Shown here piece by piece: positions 28,092 through 37,394 of a DNA stretch of 64,000 nucleotides. Made by a program: the position numbers and the translations under genes. Below the pieces are notes generated by a model, which was given only the letters and a program-made list of their open reading frames with translations, was not told the DNA's origin and did not search any database. The stretch's first letter is position 1. Each line of letters starts with the position of its first letter. The stretch lies in the NCBI RefSeq assembly GCF_008704715.1, contig NZ_CP023689.1, positions 2,108,001 to 2,172,000 on the forward strand, read 5' to 3'. The DNA comes from Streptomyces chartreusis (GTDB taxonomy: Bacteria; Actinomycetota; Actinomycetes; Streptomycetales; Streptomycetaceae).

Positions 28092-28771
28092 GGCCGGGTC
28101 CTTCCGGTGCTGCCGGTGAGGGTGCGCAGCGGGTCGCTCGCCGCTGGGGCGGCGTCGGCGAGGAGCGCCTTGAGCGTCGCCTCCCAGGAGGGCAGCGCGT
28201 GCCGGGAGCGGTAGGCGAGGAGGGCGTCCATGGTGTCATCGGGCAGCCGGATCCAGCCGCAGCCGGGGAAGTGCTGCTCGATCATCTCCCGCCAGGTGGT
28301 GACCGGCATCCTGAAGGACGCCTCGCGGTCCCACGGGACGGGCTCCACGCGGAAGCCGCCGGTGCCGGTGAACGCCGTGCCGGAGAACAGCATCAGCAGC
28401 GGGACCTCGCCGTCGGTGAGGGCGTCCAGGTAGCGGGTCGCGGCGATGTCCATGTCGTAGGTGCACGGGACGACGAGGTCGGTCTCGGTCTCGCCCGTGA
28501 ACGCGGAGACCATCACCGGGACCTGCGCGAACTGCACGGGCTGAAGGGTGCTGCCCCAGCGGGCGCGCTCCCCGAACAGATCGGTGAGCCCGTCGGCCTC
28601 GGCGGGCGCGTACCCGCGGCGCGCGGGCTCGATCCGGATCTGGCAGCGCAGGGCGATGGCGTGCACGGGGACATCGCCGGAGGCGGTGACCCGCAGCCGG
28701 AAGACCAGGGTGGGACCGGCGGCGTAGCGATCGGCGCGGACCCCGGTGCAGGTGAAGGAGAACTCGGTCAC
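28088..28771 (-). CDS. DUF6084-like hydrogenase-locus protein
   Basis: A 227-aa protein of unknown function, of the type I recall as DUF6084 next to actinobacterial hydrogenases. The N-terminal half is beta-rich (FSFTCTGVRADRYAAGPTLVFRLRVTASG, then IALRCQIRIEPARRGY). The middle has LVVPCTYDMDIAATRYLDAL and GEVPLLMLFSGTAF. The C-terminus is helical (TWREMIEQHFPGCGWIRLPDDTMDALLAYRSRHALPSWEATL). No catalytic motif is seen. The GTG start overlaps the preceding gene by 4 bp. The strict coupling inside the operon argues for a stoichiometric role in hydrogenase assembly or electron transfer. Confidence 0.78.
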   Translation of the reverse strand: MTEFSFTCTGVRADRYAAGPTLVFRLRVTASGDVPVHAIALRCQIRIEPARRGYAPAEADGLTDLFGERARWGSTLQPVQFAQVPVMVSAFTGETETDLVVPCTYDMDIAATRYLDALTDGEVPLLMLFSGTAFTGTGGFRVEPVPWDREASFRMPVTTWREMIEQHFPGCGWIRLPDDTMDALLAYRSRHALPSWEATLKALLADAAPAASDPLRTLTGSTGRTRP

Positions 28772-29397
28772 GTGCGCTCCGCCTCGTCCAGGGGCCGGAC
28801 GCGACTTCGGACGTCGTCGAAGAAGGCGTCCAGCGCCGCCCGTGCCTCCGCGCCGCCGTCGAAGCCCTGCCACAACAGCCGCATCCGGCCGACGAGTTCG
28901 TAGCAGACGTCGATCGGGACGAGGTGGCACTCGAAGGTGTCGCCGTCGCGGCGCAGCAGGAGAGCCTCCACGTCGGGTGCGAGGAGGGCTGCGAGCCGGC
29001 TGCCGCCGAGGACCTCGTCGAAGGCGGCCGGTTCGAGTTCGCTCTCGGTGGCGCCGGCCGGGCTGGGATAGAGGGCGACCAGCCGGTCGAGGGCTGCGTT
29101 GCGGAAGAAGAAGACGACGCCGACCGGGATCCGCAGCGCCTCCCACGCCCGCTCGTCGAGGCGGTGCCCGGGGTCGGTGAGGTAGCGGGCCGGGACCGCG
29201 CGGAAGCGGCCCGCGGCGGCGCCCGGTTGCTGCATGAGCAGCGCGCAGGCACCGCAGGCGCAGACGAGGGCGCGTTGTTCGGTGTCGACCAGGTGGCGGT
29301 GGTCCTCGGGCACCACGACCCCGCACAGCTCGCATCGCTCGGGCTGCGGCGGACGCTCGGCCAGGAACCGCCGCAGGCCGACGGTGGCCGCGGTCAC
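28768..29397 (-). CDS. DUF5947-like cysteine-cluster protein
   Basis: A 209-aa protein of the kind I recall as DUF5947. Near the N-terminus it has CELCG (about 22-26) and, 23 residues on, CACGAC, giving a C-x2-C ... C-x-C-x2-C set that could bind zinc or an iron/iron-sulfur centre, as in rubredoxin-type knuckles. The rest is alpha/beta with WEALRIPVGVVFFFRNAALDRLVALYPSPAG and YELVGRMRLLWQGFDGG. It lies between the NifU-like and DUF6084 genes, overlapping each by 4 bp. A metal-binding redox or assembly factor is plausible; function is not known. Confidence 0.78.
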   Translation of the reverse strand: MTAATVGLRRFLAERPPQPERCELCGVVVPEDHRHLVDTEQRALVCACGACALLMQQPGAAAGRFRAVPARYLTDPGHRLDERAWEALRIPVGVVFFFRNAALDRLVALYPSPAGATESELEPAAFDEVLGGSRLAALLAPDVEALLLRRDGDTFECHLVPIDVCYELVGRMRLLWQGFDGGAEARAALDAFFDDVRSRVRPLDEAERT

Positions 29398-29909
29398 CGG
29401 GTCTTCGTCCCGATCTGCAACAGGGCGGGCGCCGCCTCCAGCTCGACGGCCCTGACCTCGGGAGCGAAGCAGGCGAGCGCCGCCTCGGCGGCCTCCTGGG
29501 CGCCGGTGCCGGAGCCACAGCCGCAGCCGCCGCTCGCGGCCGCCCGCAGCCGAAGGGTGCCCGTCTGCTCGTCGAAGCCCGCCACGTCCAGGTCGTGCCC
29601 GCGCACGCTGTCCAGGGCGCGGCCGATGCGGGTGTCGCGGTCCTCGGGGTGCAGGTCGTGCAGGACCAGCAGGCTCGCGACGAGTTCGTCGCCGAGGAGC
29701 CGCGGCAGCGGATCGCCGGGTGCGGCCGACAGCAGGTGCAGGACGCGGGCCAGTCCGGAGCCGTAGAAGTCCATGAGGCACCGGACGAGTTCCTCGGCCG
29801 CGGCGGCGCCGGCCGGCTCGCCGCTCGCGCTCAGCCGGTCGAGGATCTCCTCGATACGGCGGCCGGTCTCCTCCGCGCTCACCGGCCGCGCCGTCGTCGT
29901 CGCGCTCAT
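29394..29909 (-). CDS. NifU C-domain-like protein of the hydrogenase operon
   Basis: A 171-aa protein. Residues about 10-100 are helical with no known motif. The last ~60 residues resemble a NifU C-terminal iron-sulfur scaffold domain (LRLRAAASGGCGCGSGTGAQEAAEAALACFAPEVRAVELE), but the usual CxxC is CGC here, with a third Cys downstream. It probably helps supply or hold Fe-S clusters for the small subunit, or carries electrons. It overlaps the large-subunit stop and the next gene by 4 bp each. Confidence 0.75.
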   Translation of the reverse strand: MSATTTARPVSAEETGRRIEEILDRLSASGEPAGAAAAEELVRCLMDFYGSGLARVLHLLSAAPGDPLPRLLGDELVASLLVLHDLHPEDRDTRIGRALDSVRGHDLDVAGFDEQTGTLRLRAAASGGCGCGSGTGAQEAAEAALACFAPEVRAVELEAAPALLQIGTKTR

Positions 29910-31690
29910 CCGCCCAGCCCGCTCAGGCCGGTGGGGACGTGCATGCTCTTCACCGTCTTGCCGCCGCCGACGTACATGTGGACGCCGCAGGGCAGACAGG
30001 GGTCGAAGCTGCGGACGGCGCGCATGATGTCGATGCCCTTGAAGTTCTCCGGGGTGTTCTCCTCGAAGATCGGGGTGTTCTGCACGGCGTCCTCGTACGG
30101 GCCCGGGGTGCCGTAACTGTCGCGGACGCTGGCGTTCCACGGAGTGGGCGGGTACGGGTGGTAGTTGGCGATCTTGCCGTCGCGGATCACCATGTGGTGG
30201 GAGAGGACACCGCGCACGGCCTCGGTGAAGCCGCAGCCGATGGCCTGGTCCGGGACCTCGAACTTCTCCCAGGTCTGGGTGCGTCCGGCGCGGACCTCCT
30301 CGAGGCCCTTCTCGGCGCAGTGCAGGGCGACGGCGGCGGCGTACGCCTGGAAGTAGGTGCGCGCGCGGTTGCGCTCCAGGGCGTTGGACCACTGCGGGAT
30401 CTTCCACTCGAAGGTGGTCTCCGGCTTGGTCATCGTGCGCGGCAGGTTGATGACCACGCTGTGGCCGGTGGCCTTGACGTACCCGATGTCGACGAGCCCG
30501 GACAGGGCGGTGGACCACAGGCGGGCGATGGGGCCGCCGCCGGTGTCGAGGGCGAGGTGGTCCTTGCCGTCGAACCAGCGCGGGGACATCACCCAGCTGT
30601 ACTTGTCGTCGAAGTCGCGCTTCTGCGGGGCGGGGATGGTGTGCTGGTTCCACGGGTGGCGCGGGTCGACCGGGTTGCCGAGCGGGTCGTGGGTGACGAA
30701 CTGCTCCTGGCCCTGCCAGTCCTCGTAGTAGGAGCTGCCGAGCAGGATCCGGATGCCGAGGTTGATCTCGGTGAGGTCGTTGGTGACCAGCTTGCCGTCG
30801 ACGACGACACCGGGCGTGACGAACATCCGCCGGCCCCAGTCCGTCATGTTGGCGTAGGTGAAGTCGCAGTACTCGGGATCGTTGAGCGCGCCCCAGCAGC
30901 CGAGCATGACGCGGCGGCGGCCGACCTCCTCATAGCCGGGGAGGGCCTCGTAGAAGAAGTCGAACAGGTCGTCGTGCAGGGGCACGACCCGCTTCATGAA
31001 CTCCACGTACCGCATGAGGCGGCTCATGTAGTCGGTGAAGAGCTGTACGGAGGCGACCGTGCCGACGCCGCCCGGGTAGAGCGTGGAGGGGTGCACATGG
31101 CGCCCCTCCATCAGGCAGAACATCTCCCGCGTGTAGCGGCTGACTTGAAGCGCCTCGCGGTAGAACTCGCCCTCCAGCGGGTTCAGCGAGCGCATGATGT
31201 CGGCGATGGTGCGGTAGCCGTGCTCGGCCGCGTGCGGGGCCTCCGTGCGCTCGGCGAGTTCGAGGACGCCGGGGTTGGTCTCGCGGACCATCTTCTCGCA
31301 GTAGTCGACCCCGACCAGGTTCTCCTGGAAGATGTTGTGGTCGAACATGTACTCCGCGGACTCGCCGAGGTTGATGATCCACTCACCGAGGTGCGGGGGC
31401 TTCACGCCGTACGCCATGTTCTGCGCGTACACCGAGCAGGTGGCGTGGTTGTCGCCGCAGATGCCGCAGATGCGGCTGGTGATGAAGTGGGCGTCGCGGG
31501 GGTCCTTGCCGCGCATGAAGACGCTGTAGCCGCGGAAGACGGACGAGGTGCTGTAGCACTCGGCGACCCGCTTCTGCTTGAAGTCGATCTTCGTGTGGAT
31601 GCCCAGGCTGCCCACGATCCGGGTGATGGGATCCCAGGACATCTCCACCAGGCCGCTGCCGTCGCCGGCCGCCTTCGTCTTCGCTGCCAT
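29906..31690 (-). CDS. hhyL: [NiFe]-hydrogenase large subunit, group 1h-like
   Basis: A 594-aa catalytic subunit carrying the NiFe(CN)2CO site. The N-terminal L1 motif is RICGICGDNH (about 73-82) and the C-terminal L2 motif is DPCLPCGVHM (about 564-573). A 21-residue extension after the L2 His is the segment the maturation protease removes. MSWDPITRIVGSLGIH near residue 17 and the long insert around 330-370 fit the 'actinobacterial' high-affinity uptake enzymes. It oxidises H2 and feeds electrons through the small subunit. It starts 89 bp after the small-subunit stop, with only a weak ribosome site. Confidence 0.93.
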   Translation of the reverse strand: MAAKTKAAGDGSGLVEMSWDPITRIVGSLGIHTKIDFKQKRVAECYSTSSVFRGYSVFMRGKDPRDAHFITSRICGICGDNHATCSVYAQNMAYGVKPPHLGEWIINLGESAEYMFDHNIFQENLVGVDYCEKMVRETNPGVLELAERTEAPHAAEHGYRTIADIMRSLNPLEGEFYREALQVSRYTREMFCLMEGRHVHPSTLYPGGVGTVASVQLFTDYMSRLMRYVEFMKRVVPLHDDLFDFFYEALPGYEEVGRRRVMLGCWGALNDPEYCDFTYANMTDWGRRMFVTPGVVVDGKLVTNDLTEINLGIRILLGSSYYEDWQGQEQFVTHDPLGNPVDPRHPWNQHTIPAPQKRDFDDKYSWVMSPRWFDGKDHLALDTGGGPIARLWSTALSGLVDIGYVKATGHSVVINLPRTMTKPETTFEWKIPQWSNALERNRARTYFQAYAAAVALHCAEKGLEEVRAGRTQTWEKFEVPDQAIGCGFTEAVRGVLSHHMVIRDGKIANYHPYPPTPWNASVRDSYGTPGPYEDAVQNTPIFEENTPENFKGIDIMRAVRSFDPCLPCGVHMYVGGGKTVKSMHVPTGLSGLGG

Positions 31691-31779
31691 CGTCGTTTGC
31701 CGTGCCCTTCGTTGCGCGGGAGGTTCGGGTTGTGTGTCGGGGGTGCACGAAGCAGGGGCGGATCAGGGGTGGCGGGGTG

Positions 31780-32868
<1,089 letters not shown>

Positions 32869-33005
32869 GGGACCGCCTCCAAGGGAGGTAAGGGATGAAG
32901 GCCCGCATTTCGGGTCATCGGATTCTTGGTATCAGCGGTTCGGCCGGGGTGAAACACACCGTGGGCCATTCGTGTGACGCGGACGGCACTGGTGGCGGGG
33001 CCGCA

Positions 33006-34712
33006 TCACGCAACCGGGGGCGGGGCGAGGTGCGGCGGGGTGCACGGGGGCCGGCGCTTGTGGACGAACGCGCGGCGCAGGGCGTGGTACGGGGCGTCGG
33101 GGTCGTCGAAGGTCCGGCGCATGAGGGCCAGCTCCCGTTCGCGGAAGCCGGCGAGCGGCGTCGTGGCCTCGCGCCGGTCCAGCTCGGCCTTCTTGGCGGC
33201 GATCCGGGAGGCCGTGGCCGGCAGTGCCGCGAGGCGTGCGGCCAGGGTGCCGGTCTCCCGGGCGAAGTCGCCGGGGCCGCAGTCGATCACCCGGTCGGCG
33301 AGTCCGAGGCGCAGGGCGCTCGCCGCGCTCACGGGCAGCGCCTCCCGCATGAGCCGTTCGGCCGGGGCCGGCCCCACCCTGCGGGGCAGGGTGTACGTCC
33401 AGTACTCGGAGCCGTACAGGCCCATCAGGCGGTAGTGCGGGTTCAGGACGGTGCCGTGGCGGCACCACACCTCGTCGGCCGCCAGGGCGAGCATCGCCCC
33501 GCCCGCGGCGGCGTTGCCCGCGACGGCGGCGACCACGAGCCGGTCAGTGGTGGTCAGGACCGCCTCCACGAGGTCGTCGATGGCGTTGATGTTCGCCCAG
33601 GACTCGGCGGCGGGGTCGGCGGCGGCCTCGATGACGCCCAGGTGGATCCCGTTGGAGAAGAAGTCCCGCTCGCCGCCCAGTACGAGGACCGAGGTGGGGC
33701 GGGTGCACGCCTCGCGGTAGGCGTGCAGGAGGCGCCGGCACTGCTCGGTGCTCATGGCGCCGCCCGGGAAGGCGAACGTCAGGAAGCCGGCTCCGCCGTC
33801 CTCCCGGTAGCGGATGTCCGTCCAGGTGCCCTCGCGCGCGTCGGGCAGGACGGGTGACGCGTGCTCCGGCAAGGGTGGCAGCCGGTCGCCCAGGGCCCGC
33901 ACGGCGGGGAGCTTGAAGGTGGGCGGCATGCCGGGCAGGCGGCGGGGCCGCAGTTCCGGGATCCATACGGCACCGTCAGCGGTGGCCCGGCAGATGGCTC
34001 CGGCGCGGGTGGCGAGGAGTTCGCCGGGGCGGCCGCGCAGGGTGCTCTCGGGGTGGCCGCCGTGCAGGTACCACTCGCCGCCGAGCAGCAGGTCCAGCAC
34101 ACCGGGCTGTGAGTCGGCCGCCCGCAGCTTGCGTACGACGGTCTCGGTGGTGTCGGCGGCCCAGTCGATCCGCCGGACGCTCTGGTCGAGGTACGGCCGG
34201 ACCCGCACGGGCGCGCCCGCCAGTCCCGCCTCGTCCTGCGCGGCCGGGACGTGGGTGCCGCCGGCGAAGCGTTCCACGGCGAGGAGTACGGCGGTGAGCG
34301 CGGCGTCGGCGACCTCGCCCCGGTACAGGTCGCTCTTGGCCACCGGAGGGACCCGGCACGGCACCGAGGCCCACACGTCGCCCGCGTCCATCTCGGCGGC
34401 GGCCTGAAGGACCGTGACGCCCCAGCGTTCGGCGCCCTCGTGGATCGCCCAGTCCACGGAGGACGGCCCGCGGTCGCCGAGGGGCCCGGGGTGGACGATC
34501 AGGCAGGTGTGGGCCGACCACACCTCCTCGGGGACGGCCGTCCTCAGCATCGGCGCCACGACGAGCTGCGGGGCGTGGCGCCGTACCGCTTCGGTGAGGG
34601 AGCGGTCCGGCAGGGCGAGTTCCACCGCCACCTTGTGGCCGCGGTCGCGCAGCTCGGCGTGGACGCGCTGGGTGAGGCTGTTGAACGCGCTGGCGACGAG
34701 CAGGATCTGCAC
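33006..34712 (-). CDS. hypX: HypX: formyl-THF-dependent CO-ligand synthase
   Basis: A 568-aa two-domain protein. Residues 1 to about 260 resemble formyl-THF hydrolase/transferases (VHPGPLGDRGPSSVDWAI near 74-90 and EMDAGDVWAS). Residues about 285-545 are a crotonase-like domain (VLVLGGERDFFSNGIHLGVIEA, about 345-365, then AGNAAAGGAMLALAADEVW). HypX makes the CO ligand of the active-site iron from N10-formyl-THF and is found with oxygen-tolerant hydrogenases used in air. It lies 137 bp upstream of the small subunit on the same strand. A 24-bp direct repeat precedes it. Without the hydrogenase context this would look like an enoyl-CoA hydratase fusion. Confidence 0.9.
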   Translation of the reverse strand: MQILLVASAFNSLTQRVHAELRDRGHKVAVELALPDRSLTEAVRRHAPQLVVAPMLRTAVPEEVWSAHTCLIVHPGPLGDRGPSSVDWAIHEGAERWGVTVLQAAAEMDAGDVWASVPCRVPPVAKSDLYRGEVADAALTAVLLAVERFAGGTHVPAAQDEAGLAGAPVRVRPYLDQSVRRIDWAADTTETVVRKLRAADSQPGVLDLLLGGEWYLHGGHPESTLRGRPGELLATRAGAICRATADGAVWIPELRPRRLPGMPPTFKLPAVRALGDRLPPLPEHASPVLPDAREGTWTDIRYREDGGAGFLTFAFPGGAMSTEQCRRLLHAYREACTRPTSVLVLGGERDFFSNGIHLGVIEAAADPAAESWANINAIDDLVEAVLTTTDRLVVAAVAGNAAAGGAMLALAADEVWCRHGTVLNPHYRLMGLYGSEYWTYTLPRRVGPAPAERLMREALPVSAASALRLGLADRVIDCGPGDFARETGTLAARLAALPATASRIAAKKAELDRREATTPLAGFRERELALMRRTFDDPDAPYHALRRAFVHKRRPPCTPPHLAPPPVA

Positions 34713-34792
34713 GGCTGCCTCCGGGCGGACGACCGGCGGCCGGGGGTGGCCGCCGACCGCGATCCTCGGTCACGCCGGCGCGTGGTCCGCGG

Positions 34793-34840
34793 TGACAGAC
34801 GGTGGGGTCATCCGAATGACAGACGGTGGCATCGTCCGAA
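34793..34840. repeat. 24-bp direct repeat upstream of hypX
   Basis: TGACAGACGGTGG begins at 34793 and again at 34817, and each copy ends in TCCGAA, so two units of exactly 24 bp lie head to tail 80 bp before the hypX start. The copies differ in four central bases. Placement in the promoter region of the hydrogenase genes suggests a binding site for a dimeric regulator; that is inference. Confidence 0.6.
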
Positions 34841-34866
34841 CGCGCGGGGCGGGTCGCCGGCCGGTG

Positions 34867-35115
34867 TCACCAGGCGCGGGTCATGCGCTGCCAGAGGGAG
34901 CGCGTCGCGCCGAAGCCGGTCTCGTGGGTCCAGACGTGGGTGCACGACCGGCACTGGAGGTGCAGCAGGCTGCCGGTGCTGGAGAGCAGGTAGCGCCAGT
35001 GCCGCGAGCAGGTGCGCTGCTGCTCGCAGTCCCCGCAGCCGCGGCGGTCGTCGCAGTTCGGGCAGGCCACCCAGGCGCGACGGCCGATGTCCGCCTGCGG
35101 GTCACGGGGCAGCAT
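34867..35115 (-). CDS. Small zinc-ribbon protein at the hydrogenase locus
   Basis: An 82-aa Cys-rich protein. It has CPNCDDRRGCGDC (about 18-30), then CSRHW, and CRSCTHVWTHETGFG (about 55-69), which together make one or two zinc-ribbon or treble-clef knuckles. The ATG lies inside the end of the upstream gene (14-bp overlap), which fixes coupling. It is 154 bp upstream of hypX. It could be a nickel or iron handling factor or a small DNA/RNA-binding protein; neither is shown. Confidence 0.65.
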   Translation of the reverse strand: MLPRDPQADIGRRAWVACPNCDDRRGCGDCEQQRTCSRHWRYLLSSTGSLLHLQCRSCTHVWTHETGFGATRSLWQRMTRAW

Positions 35116-35347
35116 GCCCGCCTCCTCGCGGCGGGAGCACGCCGGCCGCGACCAGCTCGTCGTAGACACGCTGCTGGTCCGCGTCGAGGCCGGAGTACAG
35201 CAGCTCGTTCGCCTCTTCCTCACCGCGCAGGGCGGCGACGGGGTCCCAGTCGGGGCCGAGGGCGTCCAGTACGTGGGCCCGCCGGAGCATCTCGTGCGCG
35301 CTCAGGTCGACGGAGAACTCGACGGGTGCGGGGCCGTGGGAGGACAT
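35102..35347 (-). CDS. DUF6400-like small protein, first gene of the hydrogenase region
   Basis: An 81-aa acidic, helical protein (VEFSVDLSAHEMLRRAHVLDALGPDWDPVAALRGEEEANELLYSGLDADQQRVYDELVAAGVLPPRG) of the sort I recall as DUF6400 in Streptomyces. No cofactor or catalytic motif is seen. It overlaps the zinc-ribbon gene by 14 bp. A partial iron-box-like sequence lies just before its start (35358-35376). Its link to hydrogenase is by position only. Confidence 0.65.
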   Translation of the reverse strand: MSSHGPAPVEFSVDLSAHEMLRRAHVLDALGPDWDPVAALRGEEEANELLYSGLDADQQRVYDELVAAGVLPPRGGGHAAP

Positions 35348-35357
35348 GCGACCGAAC

Positions 35358-35376
35358 GTAGGTAAGCCTTCCCCGC
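35358..35376. promoter_or_regulatory. Partial iron-box-like site
   Basis: TAGGTAAGCCT (35359-35369) matches one half of the DmdR/IdeR-type iron box (TTAGGTTAGGCT-like 19-bp palindrome); the other half is degenerate. It lies 11 bp upstream of the first gene of the hydrogenase region. Iron control of an iron-demanding locus would make sense, but the match is incomplete. Confidence 0.25.
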
Positions 35377-35472
35377 CCGGGCAAGGGCGGGTGGGGGAAG
35401 TCACAGCAGGTCAGAGCTCGCCGTGCACCCCCGCTCACTGCCCGACGTCGGCGTTTTTGCCCCGCGCTCCTC

Positions 35473-35537
35473 TTGACAAGGGATGGCCGCGAACGGCAAT
35501 CTTCCATTAAGCAGAAACAAACTTCCGCAATACGGAA
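35473..35537 (+). promoter_or_regulatory. hyi-glxR promoter with paired TTCC palindromes
   Basis: TTGACA (35473-35478) is a good -35, but the -10 near 35495-35501 is poor. Two 15-bp dyads follow: TTCCATTAAGCAGAA (35502-35516) and TTCCGCAATACGGAA (35523-35537), with starts 21 bp apart. The gcl promoter has the same two boxes in the same order and spacing. A dimeric repressor binding both on one DNA face, downstream of the -35, is the likely use. Confidence 0.65.
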
Positions 35538-35566
35538 TCTTGACACGGAAGGGAGCGCCGACCCCC

Positions 35567-36388
35567 ATGGGATTCGCAGAGCAGCGCTTCAACGTCAACC
35601 TGTCGATCCTCTTCACGGAACTCCCGCTCCTGGAGCGCCCCGCGGCCGCCGCCGCGGCGGGCTTCACCGCGGTCGAGCTGTGGTGGCCCTGGGTCGACTC
35701 CCCCACCCCCGAGCGCGCCGAGCTCGACGCCCTGAAGAAGGCGATCGAGGACGCGGGCGTCCAGCTCACCGGCCTGAACTTCTACGCCGGCCAACTGCCC
35801 GGCCCGGACCGCGGCGCGCTGTCGGTCCCGGGCGAGGAGTCGGAGAAGTTCCGCGCCAACATCGACGTGGCGGCCGGCTTCGCGGCCTCGCTCGGCTGCA
35901 CGGCGCTCAACGCCCTGTACGGCAACCGCGTCGAGGGGGTGGACCCGGCCGAGCAGGACGCGCTCGCGCTGGAGAACCTCGTTCTCGCGGCCCAGGCCGC
36001 CGACCGGATCGGCGCGATCCTGCTGATCGAGGCCCTGAACCAGCCCGAGTCGCCGCTGTACCCGCTGGTGAGCGCACCGGCCGCGGTGGGCGTCGTCGAC
36101 CGGGTCAACGAGGCCACCGGCCTGGGCAACGCCCGCTTCCTCATGGACCTCTACCACCTGTCCATGAACGGCGAGGACCTCCCGGCGGTGATCGAGGAGT
36201 ACGCGGCGAAGACCGGTCACGTGCAGATCGCCGACAACCCGGGCCGCGGCGCTCCGGGCAGCGGCTCGCTCCCCCTCGAAGACCTCCTCGACCAGCTGAA
36301 GAAGGCGGGCTACGACGGCTGGGTCGGCCTTGAGTACAAGCCGGGCGACCGCCCGAGCGCCGAGGCCTTCGACTGGCTGCCCCGCTGA
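35567..36388 (+). CDS. hyi: Hydroxypyruvate isomerase
   Basis: A 273-aa TIM-barrel sugar isomerase of the Hyi family that interconverts hydroxypyruvate and tartronate semialdehyde. Family signs are FNVNLSILFTELPLLERPAAAAAAGFTAVELWWPW (about 8-42), the LLIEALNQPESPLYPL glutamate (about 147), FLMDLYHLSMNGED (about 185), HVQIADNPGRGAPGSG (about 217) and GWVGLEYKPG with the last metal-binding Glu. Together with gcl and glxR it returns glyoxylate, released from allantoin, to glycerate. The ATG sits 16 bp after GGAAGGGAG. It is the first gene of a transcript with glxR. Confidence 0.92.
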   Translation: MGFAEQRFNVNLSILFTELPLLERPAAAAAAGFTAVELWWPWVDSPTPERAELDALKKAIEDAGVQLTGLNFYAGQLPGPDRGALSVPGEESEKFRANIDVAAGFAASLGCTALNALYGNRVEGVDPAEQDALALENLVLAAQAADRIGAILLIEALNQPESPLYPLVSAPAAVGVVDRVNEATGLGNARFLMDLYHLSMNGEDLPAVIEEYAAKTGHVQIADNPGRGAPGSGSLPLEDLLDQLKKAGYDGWVGLEYKPGDRPSAEAFDWLPR

Positions 36389-36413
36389 CCCCGTTACCGA
36401 AAGGCACCCCATC

Positions 36414-37307
36414 ATGAGCAACACCCTCCCCAAGATCGCCTGGATAGGCCTCGGCATCATGGGCTCCCCCATGTCCGAGAACCTGATCAAGGCGGGTTAC
36501 CGGGTCACCGGCTTCACGCTGGAGCAGGACAAGCTGGACCGTCTCGCCGCGGCCGGCGGCAGCGCCGCCTCCTCGATCGCCGAGGCCGTGCGCGACGCCG
36601 ACGTCGTCATCACGATGGTCCCGGCGTCCCCGCAGGTCGAGGCCATCTGCTACGGCCCCGACGGCATCCTGGCGAACGCGAGGTCCGGCGCCCTGCTGAT
36701 CGACATGTCCTCGATCACCCCGCAGACCTCGGTCGACCTGGCGAAGGCCGCGAAGGACAAGGGCATCCGCGTGCTGGACGCCCCGGTGTCCGGCGGCGAG
36801 GCCGGCGCCGTCGAGGCGGTGCTGTCGATCATGGTCGGTGGCGAGCAGGCCGACTTCGACCAGGCCAAGCCGATCTTCGACGCCCTCGGCAAGACCATCG
36901 TGCTGTGCGGTCCGCACGGCTCGGGTCAGACCGTGAAGGCGGCCAACCAGCTGATCGTCGCCGTGAACATCCAGGCGTGCGCCGAGGCCGTGGTCTTCCT
37001 GGAGAAGTCCGGCGTGGACCTCCGGGCGGCCCTGGACGTCCTCAATGGCGGCCTTGCGGGCTCGACCGTGCTGACGCGGAAGAAGGACAACTTCCTCAGC
37101 CGGGACTTCAAGCCGGGCTTCCGCATCGACCTGCACCACAAGGACATGGGCATCGTCACGGACGCCGCCCGCAACGTCGGTGCCGCCCTGCCGGTCGGCG
37201 CCGTGGTCGCCCAGCTGGTCGCCTCCCTGCGCGCCCAGGGCGACGGCGGCCTGGACCACTCGGCCCTGCTGCGCGCCGTGGAGCGCCTGTCCGGCGCCCA
37301 GGTCTGA
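36414..37307 (+). CDS. glxR: Tartronate semialdehyde reductase (2-hydroxy-3-oxopropionate reductase)
   Basis: A 297-aa beta-hydroxyacid dehydrogenase that reduces tartronate semialdehyde to D-glycerate with NAD(P)H. The Rossmann motif is IAWIGLGIMGSPMSENLIKAGY (about 8-29). The substrate-site signature is DAPVSGGEAGA (about 123-133) and the catalytic lysine is in GSGQTVKAANQLIV (about 171-176). It lies 25 bp after hyi. A perfect 19-bp stem-loop at 37327 ends the transcript. Confidence 0.93.
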   Translation: MSNTLPKIAWIGLGIMGSPMSENLIKAGYRVTGFTLEQDKLDRLAAAGGSAASSIAEAVRDADVVITMVPASPQVEAICYGPDGILANARSGALLIDMSSITPQTSVDLAKAAKDKGIRVLDAPVSGGEAGAVEAVLSIMVGGEQADFDQAKPIFDALGKTIVLCGPHGSGQTVKAANQLIVAVNIQACAEAVVFLEKSGVDLRAALDVLNGGLAGSTVLTRKKDNFLSRDFKPGFRIDLHHKDMGIVTDAARNVGAALPVGAVVAQLVASLRAQGDGGLDHSALLRAVERLSGAQV

Positions 37308-37326
37308 GCCGGGTCCTTCCCCAGAC

Positions 37327-37388
37327 TTCCGGGCCGCGGCGCCGCTGACAACTGTCCTGTCGCGCCCAGGCGGCGCCGCGGCCCGGAA
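37327..37388 (+). terminator. Perfect 19-bp inverted repeat after glxR
   Basis: TTCCGGGCCGCGGCGCCGC (37327-37345) pairs fully with 37370-37388 around a 24-base loop. It lies 20 bp past the glxR stop and just before the catalase promoter, so it separates the two transcription units although the genes are collinear. Confidence 0.8.
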
Positions 37389-37394
37389 TCCACT

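Noticed and set aside
33006..34712. Enoyl-CoA hydratase or methionyl-tRNA formyltransferase as the identity of the hypX gene
   Set aside because: Both domains in one chain next to [NiFe]-hydrogenase genes is the HypX architecture.
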